Positions 53,638 to 62,797 are shown, counted from the first letter of the stretch. The stretch: 64,000 nt of DNA from an uncultured Clostridium sp. (GCA_905213875.1 CAJMJN010000001.1:62001-126000); one strand, 5' to 3'. Notes: generated by a model from the sequence alone, not told the origin. Numbers and translations are program-made.

Positions 53638-53722
53638 CAAAGTTTAAAAACAAACTTTTACTTTTGGGTAGATGGTTTTGCAATATCTTGCAGTTTACCA
53701 GAAAAGTAATAAGTAGTGTAAA

Positions 53723-53760
53723 AATAAGTTAAATAATTATTTATTTAGCTTATTTTTTTT
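53723..53760 (+). terminator. Intrinsic terminator downstream of tRNA-fMet
   Basis: Arms aataagttaaata and tatttagcttatt (one G-U) and a T8 run. Confidence 0.8.
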
Positions 53761-53804
53761 TTGCGTAAAATATTATTAGAATAATATAATAGGAGGAATT
53801 AGAA

Positions 53805-54086
53805 ATGAAAGAGAAAATAGATAAAACAACAGCATTAATAAGATTATTGGAACATAATGAAGCAATTAGCATAATAGGTAAGAATAATCAAAGGATTAAT
53901 AGCTTAAAAGATTTAAAAGGAAATTTTAAAAATATTATTGATTTATCTTATTCAATAAACATACTTTTAGATAGTTCAAATATAGAAGGATTTGATTTCT
54001 TAATTATGACGGTTTCTGATATAACAAAAATAGAAGAAACTTTGACTGATTTGTTAGAAAAGCTAAAGGTATCACAAAATTTATAA
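53805..54086 (+). CDS. Small unknown protein (first gene of the accessory region)
   Basis: 93 aa, soluble and helical, not recognised. AGGAGG lies 8 bp before the ATG. Starts a run of closely spaced plus-strand genes, all with strong RBSs, that resembles the cargo/early module of an integrative element. Confidence 0.65.
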   Translation: MKEKIDKTTALIRLLEHNEAISIIGKNNQRINSLKDLKGNFKNIIDLSYSINILLDSSNIEGFDFLIMTVSDITKIEETLTDLLEKLKVSQNL

Positions 54087-54104
54087 ACAAGAAGGTCAAG
54101 AAAA

Positions 54105-54311
54105 ATGTTAAGAGTAGTTGAATTAAAAGAAACAGTATTAGATAGCTCTGTATATGAAAATGCCTATAAAATAAAAGATTTGTCAGAACATATTATAGAA
54201 GAACTGCAATTACATCCTGAAATAAACAAAGATGATTATAATTATTTAGAAATAGTATTAGAAAAGACCAAAACAAATTTACAAAAATCATATATGGTTA
54301 TGAAACTATAA
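54105..54311 (+). CDS. Small unknown helical protein
   Basis: 68 aa, acidic and helical, not recognised. AAGAAGG 9 bp upstream. 18 bp after the previous gene. Just beyond its stop a different frame (54313-54384) reads SAKTPGMTELPPLPNSKD before TAA, a possible remnant of a longer C-terminus or another gene. Confidence 0.55.
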   Translation: MLRVVELKETVLDSSVYENAYKIKDLSEHIIEELQLHPEINKDDYNYLEIVLEKTKTNLQKSYMVMKL

Positions 54312-54438
54312 AAGTGCTAAAACACCTGGAATGACTGAATTACCACCTTTACCAAATTCAAAAGATGTAGTAAAATTATTATAATATTAGAATATCTAAT
54401 ATATATAACATATATACAATGTTGTGGAGGTGGTAAAA

Positions 54439-54867
54439 ATGTGTTTAAAAACGAATTTGGTGTGTCAAAATAATAATTTAGAACAAGATGTAATACAACA
54501 AGCAAAAGAAATAATAAACTTATTGGAAAACGGTAGACAAAAGGAACAGCTACTAAAATATGAAGTTGTAAGGCAACAAGGCTATTACAATATGTTTGAC
54601 CCACGAGCAAGAAAATTAACAGGGCTTTCTGAAAAAGAATATATTAATATTCAAAACCATTATTCTGAATTAATGCAGAAATATCCTAATGTAAAAGAAC
54701 AAGCTAGGAAAAACTTAGGTTATATGAAGTCAGCTGCTATTGCAAAAGTAATCGCTCTAAATGGCTGTAAGAAATGTAAAAGAATAGTAAGTAACAAATT
54801 AGATGTAACACTAAAAGATTTATGTGAGAATTGTAGAAAAATAGTAAAACCTTACATTACTCAATAA
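54439..54867 (+). CDS. Unknown protein with C-terminal zinc-ribbon-like motif
   Basis: 142 aa from the ATG at 54439, 5 bp after GGAGGTGG; the GTG at 54424 is upstream of that RBS. The N-terminal two-thirds are helical with DPRARKLTGLSEKEY; the C-terminus has CKKCKRIV...CENCRK, two CxxC knuckles suggesting a zinc site. Possibly nucleic-acid-binding. Family not recognised. Confidence 0.65.
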   Translation: MCLKTNLVCQNNNLEQDVIQQAKEIINLLENGRQKEQLLKYEVVRQQGYYNMFDPRARKLTGLSEKEYINIQNHYSELMQKYPNVKEQARKNLGYMKSAAIAKVIALNGCKKCKRIVSNKLDVTLKDLCENCRKIVKPYITQ

Positions 54868-54910
54868 ATTAAGTGGAACATCTAATTTTTTGTAGGTAAA
54901 GAGGTGTGAA

Positions 54911-55297
54911 ATGGAATTTATAAAATATAATAATAATCCCAAAAATAAAAAAACTGGCGACTGTGTAATTAGAGCAATAGCAACAGCAACAAATAGTAGT
55001 TGGGAATATGTATATATTAAATTAGCTGAACTAGGAATAAGAAAAGGGTTAATTATTAATGACCCTAATAATTGGCAGAAATATTTAGAAATATTAGGGT
55101 ATGAAAAACAAAAAATGCCACGAAGATCCGACAGGACAAGATATACTTTAGAAGAATTTGCAACAGAGATAGCAGAAGAAAACAAAATATATCTTGTAAG
55201 GTTGGCTGGTCATCTTACAGTTATAAAAAATAAAAATTTAATTGATACATGGAATTGTAGTTATAAATCAGTTGGAAACTATTGGATAGTGGTGTAA
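54911..55297 (+). CDS. Phage/element-type papain-fold cysteine peptidase-like protein
   Basis: 128 aa. GDCVIRAIATAT near the N-terminus, AGHLTVI in the middle and IDTWNCS later give a Cys-His-Asp order typical of small papain/C39-like proteins carried by phages and conjugative elements (WEYVY..L follows the Cys helix). No secretion signal. Probably intracellular, target unknown; catalysis is inferred from motif order only. RBS AGAGGTG. Confidence 0.7.
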   Translation: MEFIKYNNNPKNKKTGDCVIRAIATATNSSWEYVYIKLAELGIRKGLIINDPNNWQKYLEILGYEKQKMPRRSDRTRYTLEEFATEIAEENKIYLVRLAGHLTVIKNKNLIDTWNCSYKSVGNYWIVV

Positions 55298-55327
55298 TAC
55301 AAAGAAAGGAACTTTGGAATCTTGAAA

Positions 55328-55633
55328 ATGATAAAAATTTTAGTAGTAGAACCAAATAAAAAAATGTATGAAAAAACGATAAAAAATACAATAAATGAAA
55401 TTTATGGGTTGGTATTTTATCCATACGAAGAAATAGAAATACAAAAAGATGTATTTGTAATTTATAGTAAAGAAGCAACACTACTAAGGGATAAAATGTT
55501 CAAAGAGAATAGAAAAATCAATAATATTGATATTTTTGGAACTTTTGTAATAGTAGCAAAGAAAAACAACAAACTAATATCTTTAACAGATTATCAAGTA
55601 CAAGAAATTAAAAATTTATTTTTAGAAAGGTAA
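55328..55633 (+). CDS. DUF3846-like small protein
   Basis: 101 aa from the ATG at 55328 (a TTG at 55322 is in frame). Opening MIKILVVEPNKKMYEKTI followed by ..VFYPYEE and a strand YSKEATLLRDK fits DUF3846 proteins, which are common on plasmids and conjugative elements; no role is established. Confidence 0.65.
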   Translation: MIKILVVEPNKKMYEKTIKNTINEIYGLVFYPYEEIEIQKDVFVIYSKEATLLRDKMFKENRKINNIDIFGTFVIVAKKNNKLISLTDYQVQEIKNLFLER

Positions 55634-55639
55634 TAAAAT

Positions 55640-56051
55640 ATGATAATTAGAAGTACATTGAAAACAAATCTATATACAGAAATCTTAGAAAGGTACTTTG
55701 ATGATGGACGGACCTTTTGTTTTAACATATTATAATTCCAAAAAGGAATTTAAAGATTTTAAAAAATATGTTAAGGAATTGGAAAATTATAATCCACATT
55801 TTGATAACAGAAAAGAGATAAAAAGTAAAATCGGAAATGTAGTAAAACAAAATTTTAACAATTATATTAATAGCATAGAAACAAATAGTAAATGGCATAC
55901 AAAATCGTTTAATATTAGAAGATTAAATACATATAAAAATTTTATTTTGGAAAACATTGAAATAAAAATAGTAGATTTAATGGCAGATATTTCATTAAAT
56001 AAAGAAGTGGTATTTTATATATCTCAAGCCAGACAATATATAACATTGTAA
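55640..56051 (+). pseudogene. Unknown small protein gene split by a 4-bp duplication
   Basis: The frame starting at 55640 (RBS AAAGG) runs to EILERYFDDG and then stops at 55735. A second frame, from 55701, begins MMDGPFVLTYYNSKKEF and runs to 56051. Removing one GGAC of the GGACGGAC at 55706-55713 joins them as YFDDGPFVLTYY, giving one ~135-aa protein. The second frame can also start at ATG 55701 with GAAAGG upstream, so a shortened product is possible. Family unknown. Confidence 0.55.
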
Positions 56052-56065
56052 AGGTGGGATTGAAT

Positions 56066-56230
56066 ATGGAAGAAAAACAAAAATGTAAATATTGTAACAA
56101 AGAAATAAATGGATATGTAGAGACATCAAGATTAGACCCAAGAATAAAATTATGTAGTAATTGTTACTATATGGAAATGTTTGAAATGGCAATTACAAAA
56201 ATAGTATCAGAAAGTGAGAAAAATAAGTGA
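56066..56230 (+). CDS. Small zinc-finger-like protein
   Basis: 54 aa with CKYC (residues 7-10) and CSNC (~30-33): a four-cysteine zinc ribbon. Strong RBS AAGGTGGG. Its TGA overlaps the GTG start of the next gene (GTGA), so the two are translationally coupled. Possibly a small nucleic-acid-binding protein. Confidence 0.65.
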   Translation: MEEKQKCKYCNKEINGYVETSRLDPRIKLCSNCYYMEMFEMAITKIVSESEKNK

Positions 56231-56715
56231 AAGATTTAATTGAAATAATAAAAATGGTGGCACAACAATATAAAAATATTAAGCTTGATATAATAGAAAA
56301 TAAACTAAAATTAAAATTTTATATAATGAATAACATATATAAAACATTAGAAATAACACAAGAAAAGGGTAAATTAAAAGTGCTAATAGTAGAAGATAAA
56401 ATTACAAAAATTATGAAGTTAGAGGAATTAAAAGAATTGATTTTAATTTTATATAAACAAAGTAATGCTAGAGAATACAGCAAAGAAGAAATTAAACTAA
56501 TAAAACAAAAATATGTGCCTGGTACTAAAATTGAGTTAATAAAAATGTACGATTACATAAAACCAATTCCACCAATGACAAGAGGTATGGTTGATTTTGT
56601 AGATGACTTAGGGACAATTCATGTGATATGGGAAAATGGTAGTAATTTAGGTTTAGTAGTTGGAACAGATATATTTAAAACAATATGTCCATTATGCAAC
56701 CAAGAAATAAAATAA
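56227..56715 (+). CDS. DUF4314-domain protein
   Basis: 162 aa starting at a coupled GTG. The N-terminal ~95 aa are unrecognised; the C-terminal ~65 (GTKIELIKMYDYIKPIPPMT, then DDLGTIHVIWENGSNLGLV) is a DUF4314 domain, a small barrel frequent in plasmid and conjugative-element genes. Ends with CPLCNQEIK, half of a zinc knuckle. Confidence 0.72.
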   Translation: MKDLIEIIKMVAQQYKNIKLDIIENKLKLKFYIMNNIYKTLEITQEKGKLKVLIVEDKITKIMKLEELKELILILYKQSNAREYSKEEIKLIKQKYVPGTKIELIKMYDYIKPIPPMTRGMVDFVDDLGTIHVIWENGSNLGLVVGTDIFKTICPLCNQEIK

Positions 56716-56836
56716 TAATTAAAAACAATTTAAAATAGTTTTACTATTTATGATATAAAATTATACAGTAAATATATAAAAACGTGAATATGACAGTATT
56801 ACGGTACAAATTGAAGTATAAAATTAGGAGGAGTAA

Positions 56837-57328
56837 ATGAATAAAAATGAAGAATTAAAAGAAAAAATCAAAAATATGGAAACAGAAGATTTAATGAAAG
56901 CTTTGGTAAATAAAATGGGTTATGAATTTTCAAACGAAACTATTATTAGTGAAAAAGCTGATAACTATAATGAAGAAAAAGAAGATTTGTATACAGGTTA
57001 TTTGCTAGGGTTTGATGAAGTATTTGAAACACATACACAAGAAAGATTAAAAGAAACACCATTACTTATGGACCTATTTCAAAATTTTATACAAGAATTA
57101 TACAAGCCAAGTAAATTATATAACATTGCAATAGAAATAAAAAGTAGAATAAATGAAGAACTAAAAAATACATTAGATGTTGACCAAAGAAAGTTACTTG
57201 AACAATGGCAGTTTTGTGAAGATAGAATACTAGATGATATGATAGAACAAGCATTTATATATGGTTATGCAATGTCAGCACAGCTAAGATATGAAGCAAT
57301 AAAGAAATATCCATACAAAAAAGAGTAG
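56837..57328 (+). CDS. Unknown helical protein
   Basis: 163 aa, acidic, helical throughout, no known motif. RBS AGGAGGAG. 121 bp separate it from the previous gene, so it may have its own promoter. It converges with an XRE repressor. Confidence 0.65.
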   Translation: MNKNEELKEKIKNMETEDLMKALVNKMGYEFSNETIISEKADNYNEEKEDLYTGYLLGFDEVFETHTQERLKETPLLMDLFQNFIQELYKPSKLYNIAIEIKSRINEELKNTLDVDQRKLLEQWQFCEDRILDDMIEQAFIYGYAMSAQLRYEAIKKYPYKKE

Positions 57329-57339
57329 TATTATGTGTG

Positions 57340-57708
57340 CTACTCTTTGGAACTAGAACTATTATTTACAAGAAATTGTAAATAACGGTCAAAACATTTT
57401 TGATCTTCATTTGATAATGAATTATATTTATTTAAAATATCAGCATTTTTTACATTATTATTTTGAGCAAGATATTTAATTGGTGTAGTAATATCAGTTA
57501 ATCCTAAAAGATAATCAGTAGAACAGTTAAAATACTGAGCAATTTTTATTATCATATTAGGTTGAGGGAAAGAACTGCCAACTTCGTAACGAGAAATAAG
57601 TTCTTGACTAACATTTAAGTCAATACTTAATTTTAATTGTGTTATATTTTTGGATTCTCTTAATTTCTTTAGATTTTCTAATTTATCTATAACTTTATTA
57701 TCGTTCAT
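57340..57708 (-). CDS. XRE-family repressor (phage-repressor type)
   Basis: 122 aa. HTH: ITQLKLSIDLNVSQELISRYEVG at ~22-44, then STDYLLGLTD. The C-terminal ~50 aa are a short helical dimerisation part. Divergent from the SHOCT gene, with palindromes between. RBS GGAGGGG. Confidence 0.88.
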   Translation of the reverse strand: MNDNKVIDKLENLKKLRESKNITQLKLSIDLNVSQELISRYEVGSSFPQPNMIIKIAQYFNCSTDYLLGLTDITTPIKYLAQNNNVKNADILNKYNSLSNEDQKCFDRYLQFLVNNSSSSKE

Positions 57709-57746
57709 AAAACCCCTCCATCAAACTATAAGTATTATATTAGTTA

Positions 57747-57857
57747 TTTTTGCCAACGACAGCAAAAACATTAATATTTTCTATGAGTAATACTTGTACA
57801 AAATATGAATTAGTGCTATACTGGAAATAAAGTATTATTTTGTCAAAAAAGACAAAA
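57747..57857. promoter_or_regulatory. Candidate XRE operators
   Basis: TTTTTGC(N8)GCAAAAA at 57747-57767 and TTTTGTC(N6)GACAAAA at 57838-57857 are palindromes in the region divergent from the repressor; the second lies just before the RBS of the SHOCT-domain gene. Confidence 0.45.
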
Positions 57858-57876
57858 AAATGAAAGGAGTATAAAT

Positions 57877-59397
57877 ATGGGAAAGTTGGAAAAATTAGAA
57901 CAACTACAAAAATTAAAAGAAAGTGGTAGCCTAACAGAGGAAGAATTTAAGCAAGAAAAAGAAAAGCTGTTAAGTGGAGAAAACAAGAAAAGTAAAAAAG
58001 TAATTATTATTATTTTGACAGTTGTACTATTAGTTTGCATTGTAGGTGGAATATATTATTTTATATCAAATAAATCTGCTGAAACAAGTTCAAGTGGTAA
58101 CTCAAAAAAAGATGAAAGTGGATTTGAGCAAGCAAGTAAAAATAAGCAAGCAAGTGAAACAAAAAATTTGAGTTTTAGCAGTATGAGTGCAGATGATGAA
58201 GGACTTAGCGACACTCAAAAAGATATAGTTAATTATTTTGATTACGATTATTTTTCATTTTATAGTAAAGATTTACAAAGGTATCCTCAAATATTTAATA
58301 ATGCCAAAGTCCAAACAATAGGTGTTGTTGTAAAAGTATTAGAGTCTTCAAATGATGAATTCAAAGTTGTAGTTGCCCAAGGTGGTGGAAAAACTATGAG
58401 TGGAAGAAGTGAAGATGACTCTCCAAGAATATACGATGAAGGATTAGGAAGTCAATCAATTGATGACATTGATACAAACATATTATTTGTTTTAAGTGGA
58501 AAACAATTAGAAGAAAGATTGTTAAAAGGTGATGTCATACAAATGTATGGAAGATATGAAAATGTATCAAATTTCGAAATTGATGGCAAGACATATGAGT
58601 TACCACTTGTAAATTCAATTACAACATATAGATTATCTGATAACGATGGTAAATTTAAAGAGCAAAAAGTAAAAAATATAGCAGAATATATTTTTTCTAA
58701 AGATATAAAATTTTCAAAAATTGGTTCGGGAGTAGAAGGAACATCTTATAATGTAGTTTTAGATAATCAATCTAATGGAAACTTTAAAGCCTTTATTATG
58801 GGTAATGAAGGTGGTCCTATACTTTATGATTCAGATTACAATAATCTTAGTTACAATATTACAAAAAAATTATGGGTAGGAGCAGATTTTGAAAATTATT
58901 TCGTAACAACATATGATGAAGGAACTAAACATGCATACTTAGAAGCTTTTAATAAAGATTTGAAAAAAATTTGGCCTTTGGAATTTGATATAAAAGATAA
59001 TAGTACCTATAGTCAAATGCCAATAGATTTTACAAAATCTAAAATAGCAATAGTAGTGGATAATGATTTATATATAATTAATGCAGAAACAGGAGAATTT
59101 TTAACCAAACCAATACTTGTAGGTAATAAAGTAAAAGTTAATATAGTAGATGATGGTATAATATTAATAGGAAACTCTAATAAAGATACAATTATGAAAG
59201 TATCATTTGACGGAGAAATTTTAGAAAGACAAGATGCAGATTCTAGTTTATCTACTATTAATTCAGCATATACCCAAATGATTGATAATAAAATGGTAAT
59301 ATGCTTAGAAGGTGATTCATTAGTAAGAAAATTTATAATTATTGATGAAAATGGTCATATAGAATCAAATTCAAAAGATTTGGAATATGGAGAATAA
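57877..59397 (+). CDS. Membrane protein with N-terminal SHOCT domain and outer OB/propeller-like region
   Basis: 506 aa. An N-terminal SHOCT domain (LEQLQKLKESGSLTEEEFKQ, ~4-25) is followed by a basic stretch, a membrane helix (~42-63), a linker rich in Ser/Lys, a beta-rich domain with VQTIGVVVKVLESSNDEFKV resembling the tRNA_anti-like OB fold (~145-235), and a beta-repeat region. Role unknown; SHOCT domains often mark oligomeric envelope proteins. RBS AAAGGAG. Confidence 0.75.
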   Translation: MGKLEKLEQLQKLKESGSLTEEEFKQEKEKLLSGENKKSKKVIIIILTVVLLVCIVGGIYYFISNKSAETSSSGNSKKDESGFEQASKNKQASETKNLSFSSMSADDEGLSDTQKDIVNYFDYDYFSFYSKDLQRYPQIFNNAKVQTIGVVVKVLESSNDEFKVVVAQGGGKTMSGRSEDDSPRIYDEGLGSQSIDDIDTNILFVLSGKQLEERLLKGDVIQMYGRYENVSNFEIDGKTYELPLVNSITTYRLSDNDGKFKEQKVKNIAEYIFSKDIKFSKIGSGVEGTSYNVVLDNQSNGNFKAFIMGNEGGPILYDSDYNNLSYNITKKLWVGADFENYFVTTYDEGTKHAYLEAFNKDLKKIWPLEFDIKDNSTYSQMPIDFTKSKIAIVVDNDLYIINAETGEFLTKPILVGNKVKVNIVDDGIILIGNSNKDTIMKVSFDGEILERQDADSSLSTINSAYTQMIDNKMVICLEGDSLVRKFIIIDENGHIESNSKDLEYGE

Positions 59398-59410
59398 TTA
59401 GTAAATAGAA

Positions 59411-59446
59411 AAAAGTTCGCTTAAAATATTATAAAGCGAACTTTTT
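59411..59446 (+). terminator. Terminator of the SHOCT gene
   Basis: Arms aaaagttcgctt (59411-59422) and aagcgaactttt (59434-59445) with T-tail. Confidence 0.82.
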
Positions 59447-59485
59447 GACTTGTGAAATTTAAAATATGGTTATAAAATTAAATTG

Positions 59486-59568
59486 CTACAATACTAAATA
59501 TTTGTCTGCCATTATTACTAGCCCCTTATTAAATCTAGTAATACCTACAATACTAAAATGTATTGTAG
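59486..59568. repeat. Direct and inverted copies of ctacaatac
   Basis: ctacaatactaaa occurs at 59486-59498 and 59545-59557, and inverted gtattgtag at 59560-59568; between them attactag/ctagtaat forms a stem. Lies upstream of the DnaB-like gene. Possible iteron, operator or attenuator. Confidence 0.4.
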
Positions 59569-59599
59569 CATTTATTATATATGAAAAAAAGGAATCAAA

Positions 59600-60418
59600 A
59601 TGAAAACAAATTTAGAAATGCTAGATAAGATAGTAAACTTAAATAACCCAAAGTTACTTATGATTTGTGGAAAAAACGATATTGAAAAAATATTTAATAT
59701 AAATTTAGTATCAACAATTACTTTAGAGCAACAAAGTCCAACAGCTATATTCTATAATAAAAAAAATGAAAATTTAGAAGATACTACAAGCATACAGGAT
59801 AAAATATTATCAAATTATTATCACATAGATATACAAGAAATTAGTAATTATAGGTTAGCAGAAAGTTGTAACGTAAGAGAAAATTATAACTGGACACAAA
59901 ACGAATATGTGTACTTAGATGGTGGAGATCTAAAACTAAAGATACCCAATAAAGAAAATCAAGATAAATTGAAATATAGATATGAAGAAATAGAAAAGTC
60001 AAATTTATATATTAATGCCATAGAAACAACTACATTAGAAGATTTAAAAACAAAATGCAGAAAGCTAAAACAAAAAAATGATGTAAAATTAATCATTATC
60101 AACGATTTAGAAATACTTAAGACTTACAATGTAATAGCTGTTAAAGAATTAAAACAGCTATCTATTGAACTTGGTATTGTAATAATAGTTAGTTCCCCTA
60201 TCATATTAAATTTGGAAATACCATTAGAAAAACAGATAAGAGATACAGAAAAGATAGTAGAAAATAGCGATATAGTTATATATATGAATAAGCCAAATAC
60301 CAAATTAGAAGAAATAATAAAAATAGTAATAGCAAAGAACAATGGTGGAAAAACTGGAATTATTGAAGTCGCATATATTGATAAATACTGTAAGATTTGT
60401 AATTTGGCTAAGATATAA
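59600..60418 (+). CDS. DnaB-helicase-like protein without a Walker A motif
   Basis: 272 aa. The C-terminal half follows the RecA fold of DnaB: LIIINDLEIL (Walker B-like), VIAVKELKQLSIELGIVIIVSSP (the Leu-Ala-Lys-Glu helix and next strand), ENSDIVIYM, IKIVIAKNNGGKTGIIEVAY (arginine-finger segment). Where DnaB has GxxGxGKT this protein has MICGKNDIEKIF, so ATP binding is doubtful. Possibly a helicase inhibitor, loader or degenerate copy. Confidence 0.6.
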   Translation: MKTNLEMLDKIVNLNNPKLLMICGKNDIEKIFNINLVSTITLEQQSPTAIFYNKKNENLEDTTSIQDKILSNYYHIDIQEISNYRLAESCNVRENYNWTQNEYVYLDGGDLKLKIPNKENQDKLKYRYEEIEKSNLYINAIETTTLEDLKTKCRKLKQKNDVKLIIINDLEILKTYNVIAVKELKQLSIELGIVIIVSSPIILNLEIPLEKQIRDTEKIVENSDIVIYMNKPNTKLEEIIKIVIAKNNGGKTGIIEVAYIDKYCKICNLAKI

Positions 60419-60438
60419 AATAAAAAAGGAGAAACTAA

Positions 60439-61305
60439 ATGAGTTGTTTTATAACGTGTAGAAGAATTGTCATAGGAAAAACAAAAAAGAAAGCACTAAT
60501 AACAGTATGTAAAAATTGTAATGATTATGGAATACCACATTTTAACTATATTTCAAAAAAATACGAAGTAACATTTAGCCTTTTATCTTCTGAATTCGTA
60601 GATACATTCGAAAATATAGAATTAGAAGATAGAACAGATACGGAAGAATTTTTGAATACAATAGTAGATATAACAGATGTGAAAAAAACAAATAGAACAA
60701 TTAGAAAGTTAAATAAACAATTTTTTAGAAAACAAAAAATAAGAAAAATAAAATATGCAAATATATATGAAACTCTAAATGAGGGCAATAAATATTTTGA
60801 AGTAGACATTGCAGATATTGAGCCAGATATGACATATTGGGAATTAATAGTAAAATTATGGAATAAAAATAACGAAGAAAAAACACCAACTAATTTACTA
60901 AAGCCATATTACAGAAATTTTATAGAATATATTGACACAGCAACTTTTGGACTTAAAAAACATTTAAACGGTGGAACGTGTTACACTAAACAAGACCAAG
61001 AAAGAACACCACATTTTATTTATAAAGTACCAACAGGAGAAGAATTTGCAATTTTATTTGAAAAGGCAGAATACTTACAACCAACACCAAGAAAACTAAC
61101 ACAAAAGGAATTAGATGTATTGGTAAAGTTTCTAAATACAGAATATAAAATCCAAGAAGAAGTAGAAACTTATTGGCAGTCCGGTGTATGGTTATGGAAT
61201 AACCAAAATTATGAGTATAACGAATATTCTCCAAAGTGGTTTCCAAAATATAAGAAAATAGCTGATAATGTGAAAATGCCTGATTATACCAAATTAAATA
61301 ATTAA
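60439..61305 (+). CDS. Unknown protein
   Basis: 288 aa, not recognised. Begins with a small Cys motif (SCFITCRR...CKNC), a basic middle (NKQFFRKQKIRKIKY) and a Trp/Tyr-rich C-terminus (YWQSGVWLWNNQNYEYNEY). It follows the DnaB-like gene by 20 bp, in the same operon, and may be a replication- or element-specific partner. AAAGGAG precedes the ATG. Confidence 0.6.
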   Translation: MSCFITCRRIVIGKTKKKALITVCKNCNDYGIPHFNYISKKYEVTFSLLSSEFVDTFENIELEDRTDTEEFLNTIVDITDVKKTNRTIRKLNKQFFRKQKIRKIKYANIYETLNEGNKYFEVDIADIEPDMTYWELIVKLWNKNNEEKTPTNLLKPYYRNFIEYIDTATFGLKKHLNGGTCYTKQDQERTPHFIYKVPTGEEFAILFEKAEYLQPTPRKLTQKELDVLVKFLNTEYKIQEEVETYWQSGVWLWNNQNYEYNEYSPKWFPKYKKIADNVKMPDYTKLNN

Positions 61306-61396
61306 ATGAAAAATTACAGTAATGTAACTTTATTGTTTTAAAATAAAAACACGTTAAAATTGATTTTGGTACGTTGAAAAGTATTGAAAATCCATA

Positions 61397-62122
61397 TTAA
61401 GTATTGATTTTTATTTCATTTTTATATTTATAATATGTGTTACGTGAAATCCCTATTAATTTCAAACACTCTACATCAGACAAAACACCATTGAAGTCCT
61501 TAGAATATTTCTTGATTAAAGATTTAGATTCTAAGGATTTTTTTGTAGTTAATTTTGCCCCTTTAGGAGTTCCAATCCTTTTTCCAGCTAGTTTTGCAGT
61601 TTCTATTCCTTCACTGGTACGAATATGTAAATCTTCAAGTTCTTTTTGTGCTTGTTCAAAAACTTTACGAATTTGTTCTTTGGCTAAGGCTATTGTGTAA
61701 TCATTTAATGCTTGAATAATAGCATTTATAAATTTATCAGTAGCTTGGTTTCCTGTTTGCACTTGAAGTTTTATTTGATTATCTAAAGCATTTTTAAAGA
61801 CTTCCGTATTTATTTGTGGCTCTTTTAAAAATTCAATACTAACATTATGCTTAAATAAATCTTCGTATAAATTACAACCACCCTCACTATTCCTGCTCAT
61901 TCTACTAGCACTATCAAATACCAACTTATACTTTTTATTTTGTTTATTCATTTTGACTTCTGCTATAATTTTTTCAAAATCTTTATATCCAATAACTTTA
62001 GCACCACTGCAAGTAATTTTTATTATTTTTGCATTAGGATATAGTTTCTTTATATTTCTAATTTGCCTTTGTATATTTTGAGTTGGTCTACTTATCCTTG
62101 CAATTCCTATAACTTCTTCCAT
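61397..62122 (-). CDS. Small serine recombinase/resolvase
   Basis: 241 aa. Catalytic Ser11 in GIARISRPTQNIQRQI; RMSRN and the long E-helix (~125-165) follow; the C-terminus has GRIGTPKGAKL-like linker and an HTH with CLKLIGISRNTYYKY. Resolvase/invertase type, likely acting on the surrounding mobile element or on its multimers. It is shorter than the large serine integrases. RBS GGGGAGAGGG. Confidence 0.85.
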   Translation of the reverse strand: MEEVIGIARISRPTQNIQRQIRNIKKLYPNAKIIKITCSGAKVIGYKDFEKIIAEVKMNKQNKKYKLVFDSASRMSRNSEGGCNLYEDLFKHNVSIEFLKEPQINTEVFKNALDNQIKLQVQTGNQATDKFINAIIQALNDYTIALAKEQIRKVFEQAQKELEDLHIRTSEGIETAKLAGKRIGTPKGAKLTTKKSLESKSLIKKYSKDFNGVLSDVECLKLIGISRNTYYKYKNEIKINT

Positions 62123-62287
62123 ATCTACCCTCTCCCCTATCAGTACAAAAAATAACGAACATTATTTTTAATACTAATTATAATACCGATTTTTTGAAAT
62201 CACAAGAACGGTTTTAAGATTTTTTTTACTAAGGTTAGATTTAATACTAATTAATGATAAATAAAACATATTATATTAGAAAACAAA

Positions 62288-62797
62288 CTATAAGAATTTT
62301 GCAAATGTCTTTATTAAAAGAATTTTTTCATTATCGGATAATACTTTTGGTACATTTATTTTCCCCCAACTATTGTGCTTGTGACTATTACAATAAAGGT
62401 TATGAATAATTTTTTCGATCAAATTTCTTAAATCATAATTTTCAATACCTTGTATTTTCATTTCATTTTGAGAAGGTGCTTTATATGTAAAATAATGGGT
62501 ATTTTCTAAAAGATAACAAAAATTTATTTCCAAAATATTACTAATATTGAGCAATGTTTCAATATCTAACTTTTTAGTTTCACCATTTTCTATGCGTTTA
62601 ACCGTACGCTCTGAAACGCCTAGTTTATCAGCTAACATTTTTTGAGTATATATTTTTTTGATTTCTCTATTACTTTCTTCATCGAATTTGCCTACTTTAG
62701 ATTTTTCTTTAACTATATATGTTTTTTTTCTCCTATATTTAGCTATATTTTCTCCGATTATTTTCAATATTGTATTAGAATTTTCATCTGTTTTCAT
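62288..62797 (-). CDS. XRE-family repressor
   Basis: 169 aa from the ATG at 62797, ahead of which GGGTGAT serves as RBS. HTH: YTQKMLADKLGVSERTVKRIENGE (~45-68). The C-terminal part is helical with SHKHNSWG. Divergent from the DUF927 gene; direct repeats TGTCAA...TTGTCAA (~62838-62852) lie between them and may be operators. Confidence 0.82.
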   Translation of the reverse strand: MKTDENSNTILKIIGENIAKYRRKKTYIVKEKSKVGKFDEESNREIKKIYTQKMLADKLGVSERTVKRIENGETKKLDIETLLNISNILEINFCYLLENTHYFTYKAPSQNEMKIQGIENYDLRNLIEKIIHNLYCNSHKHNSWGKINVPKVLSDNEKILLIKTFAKFL

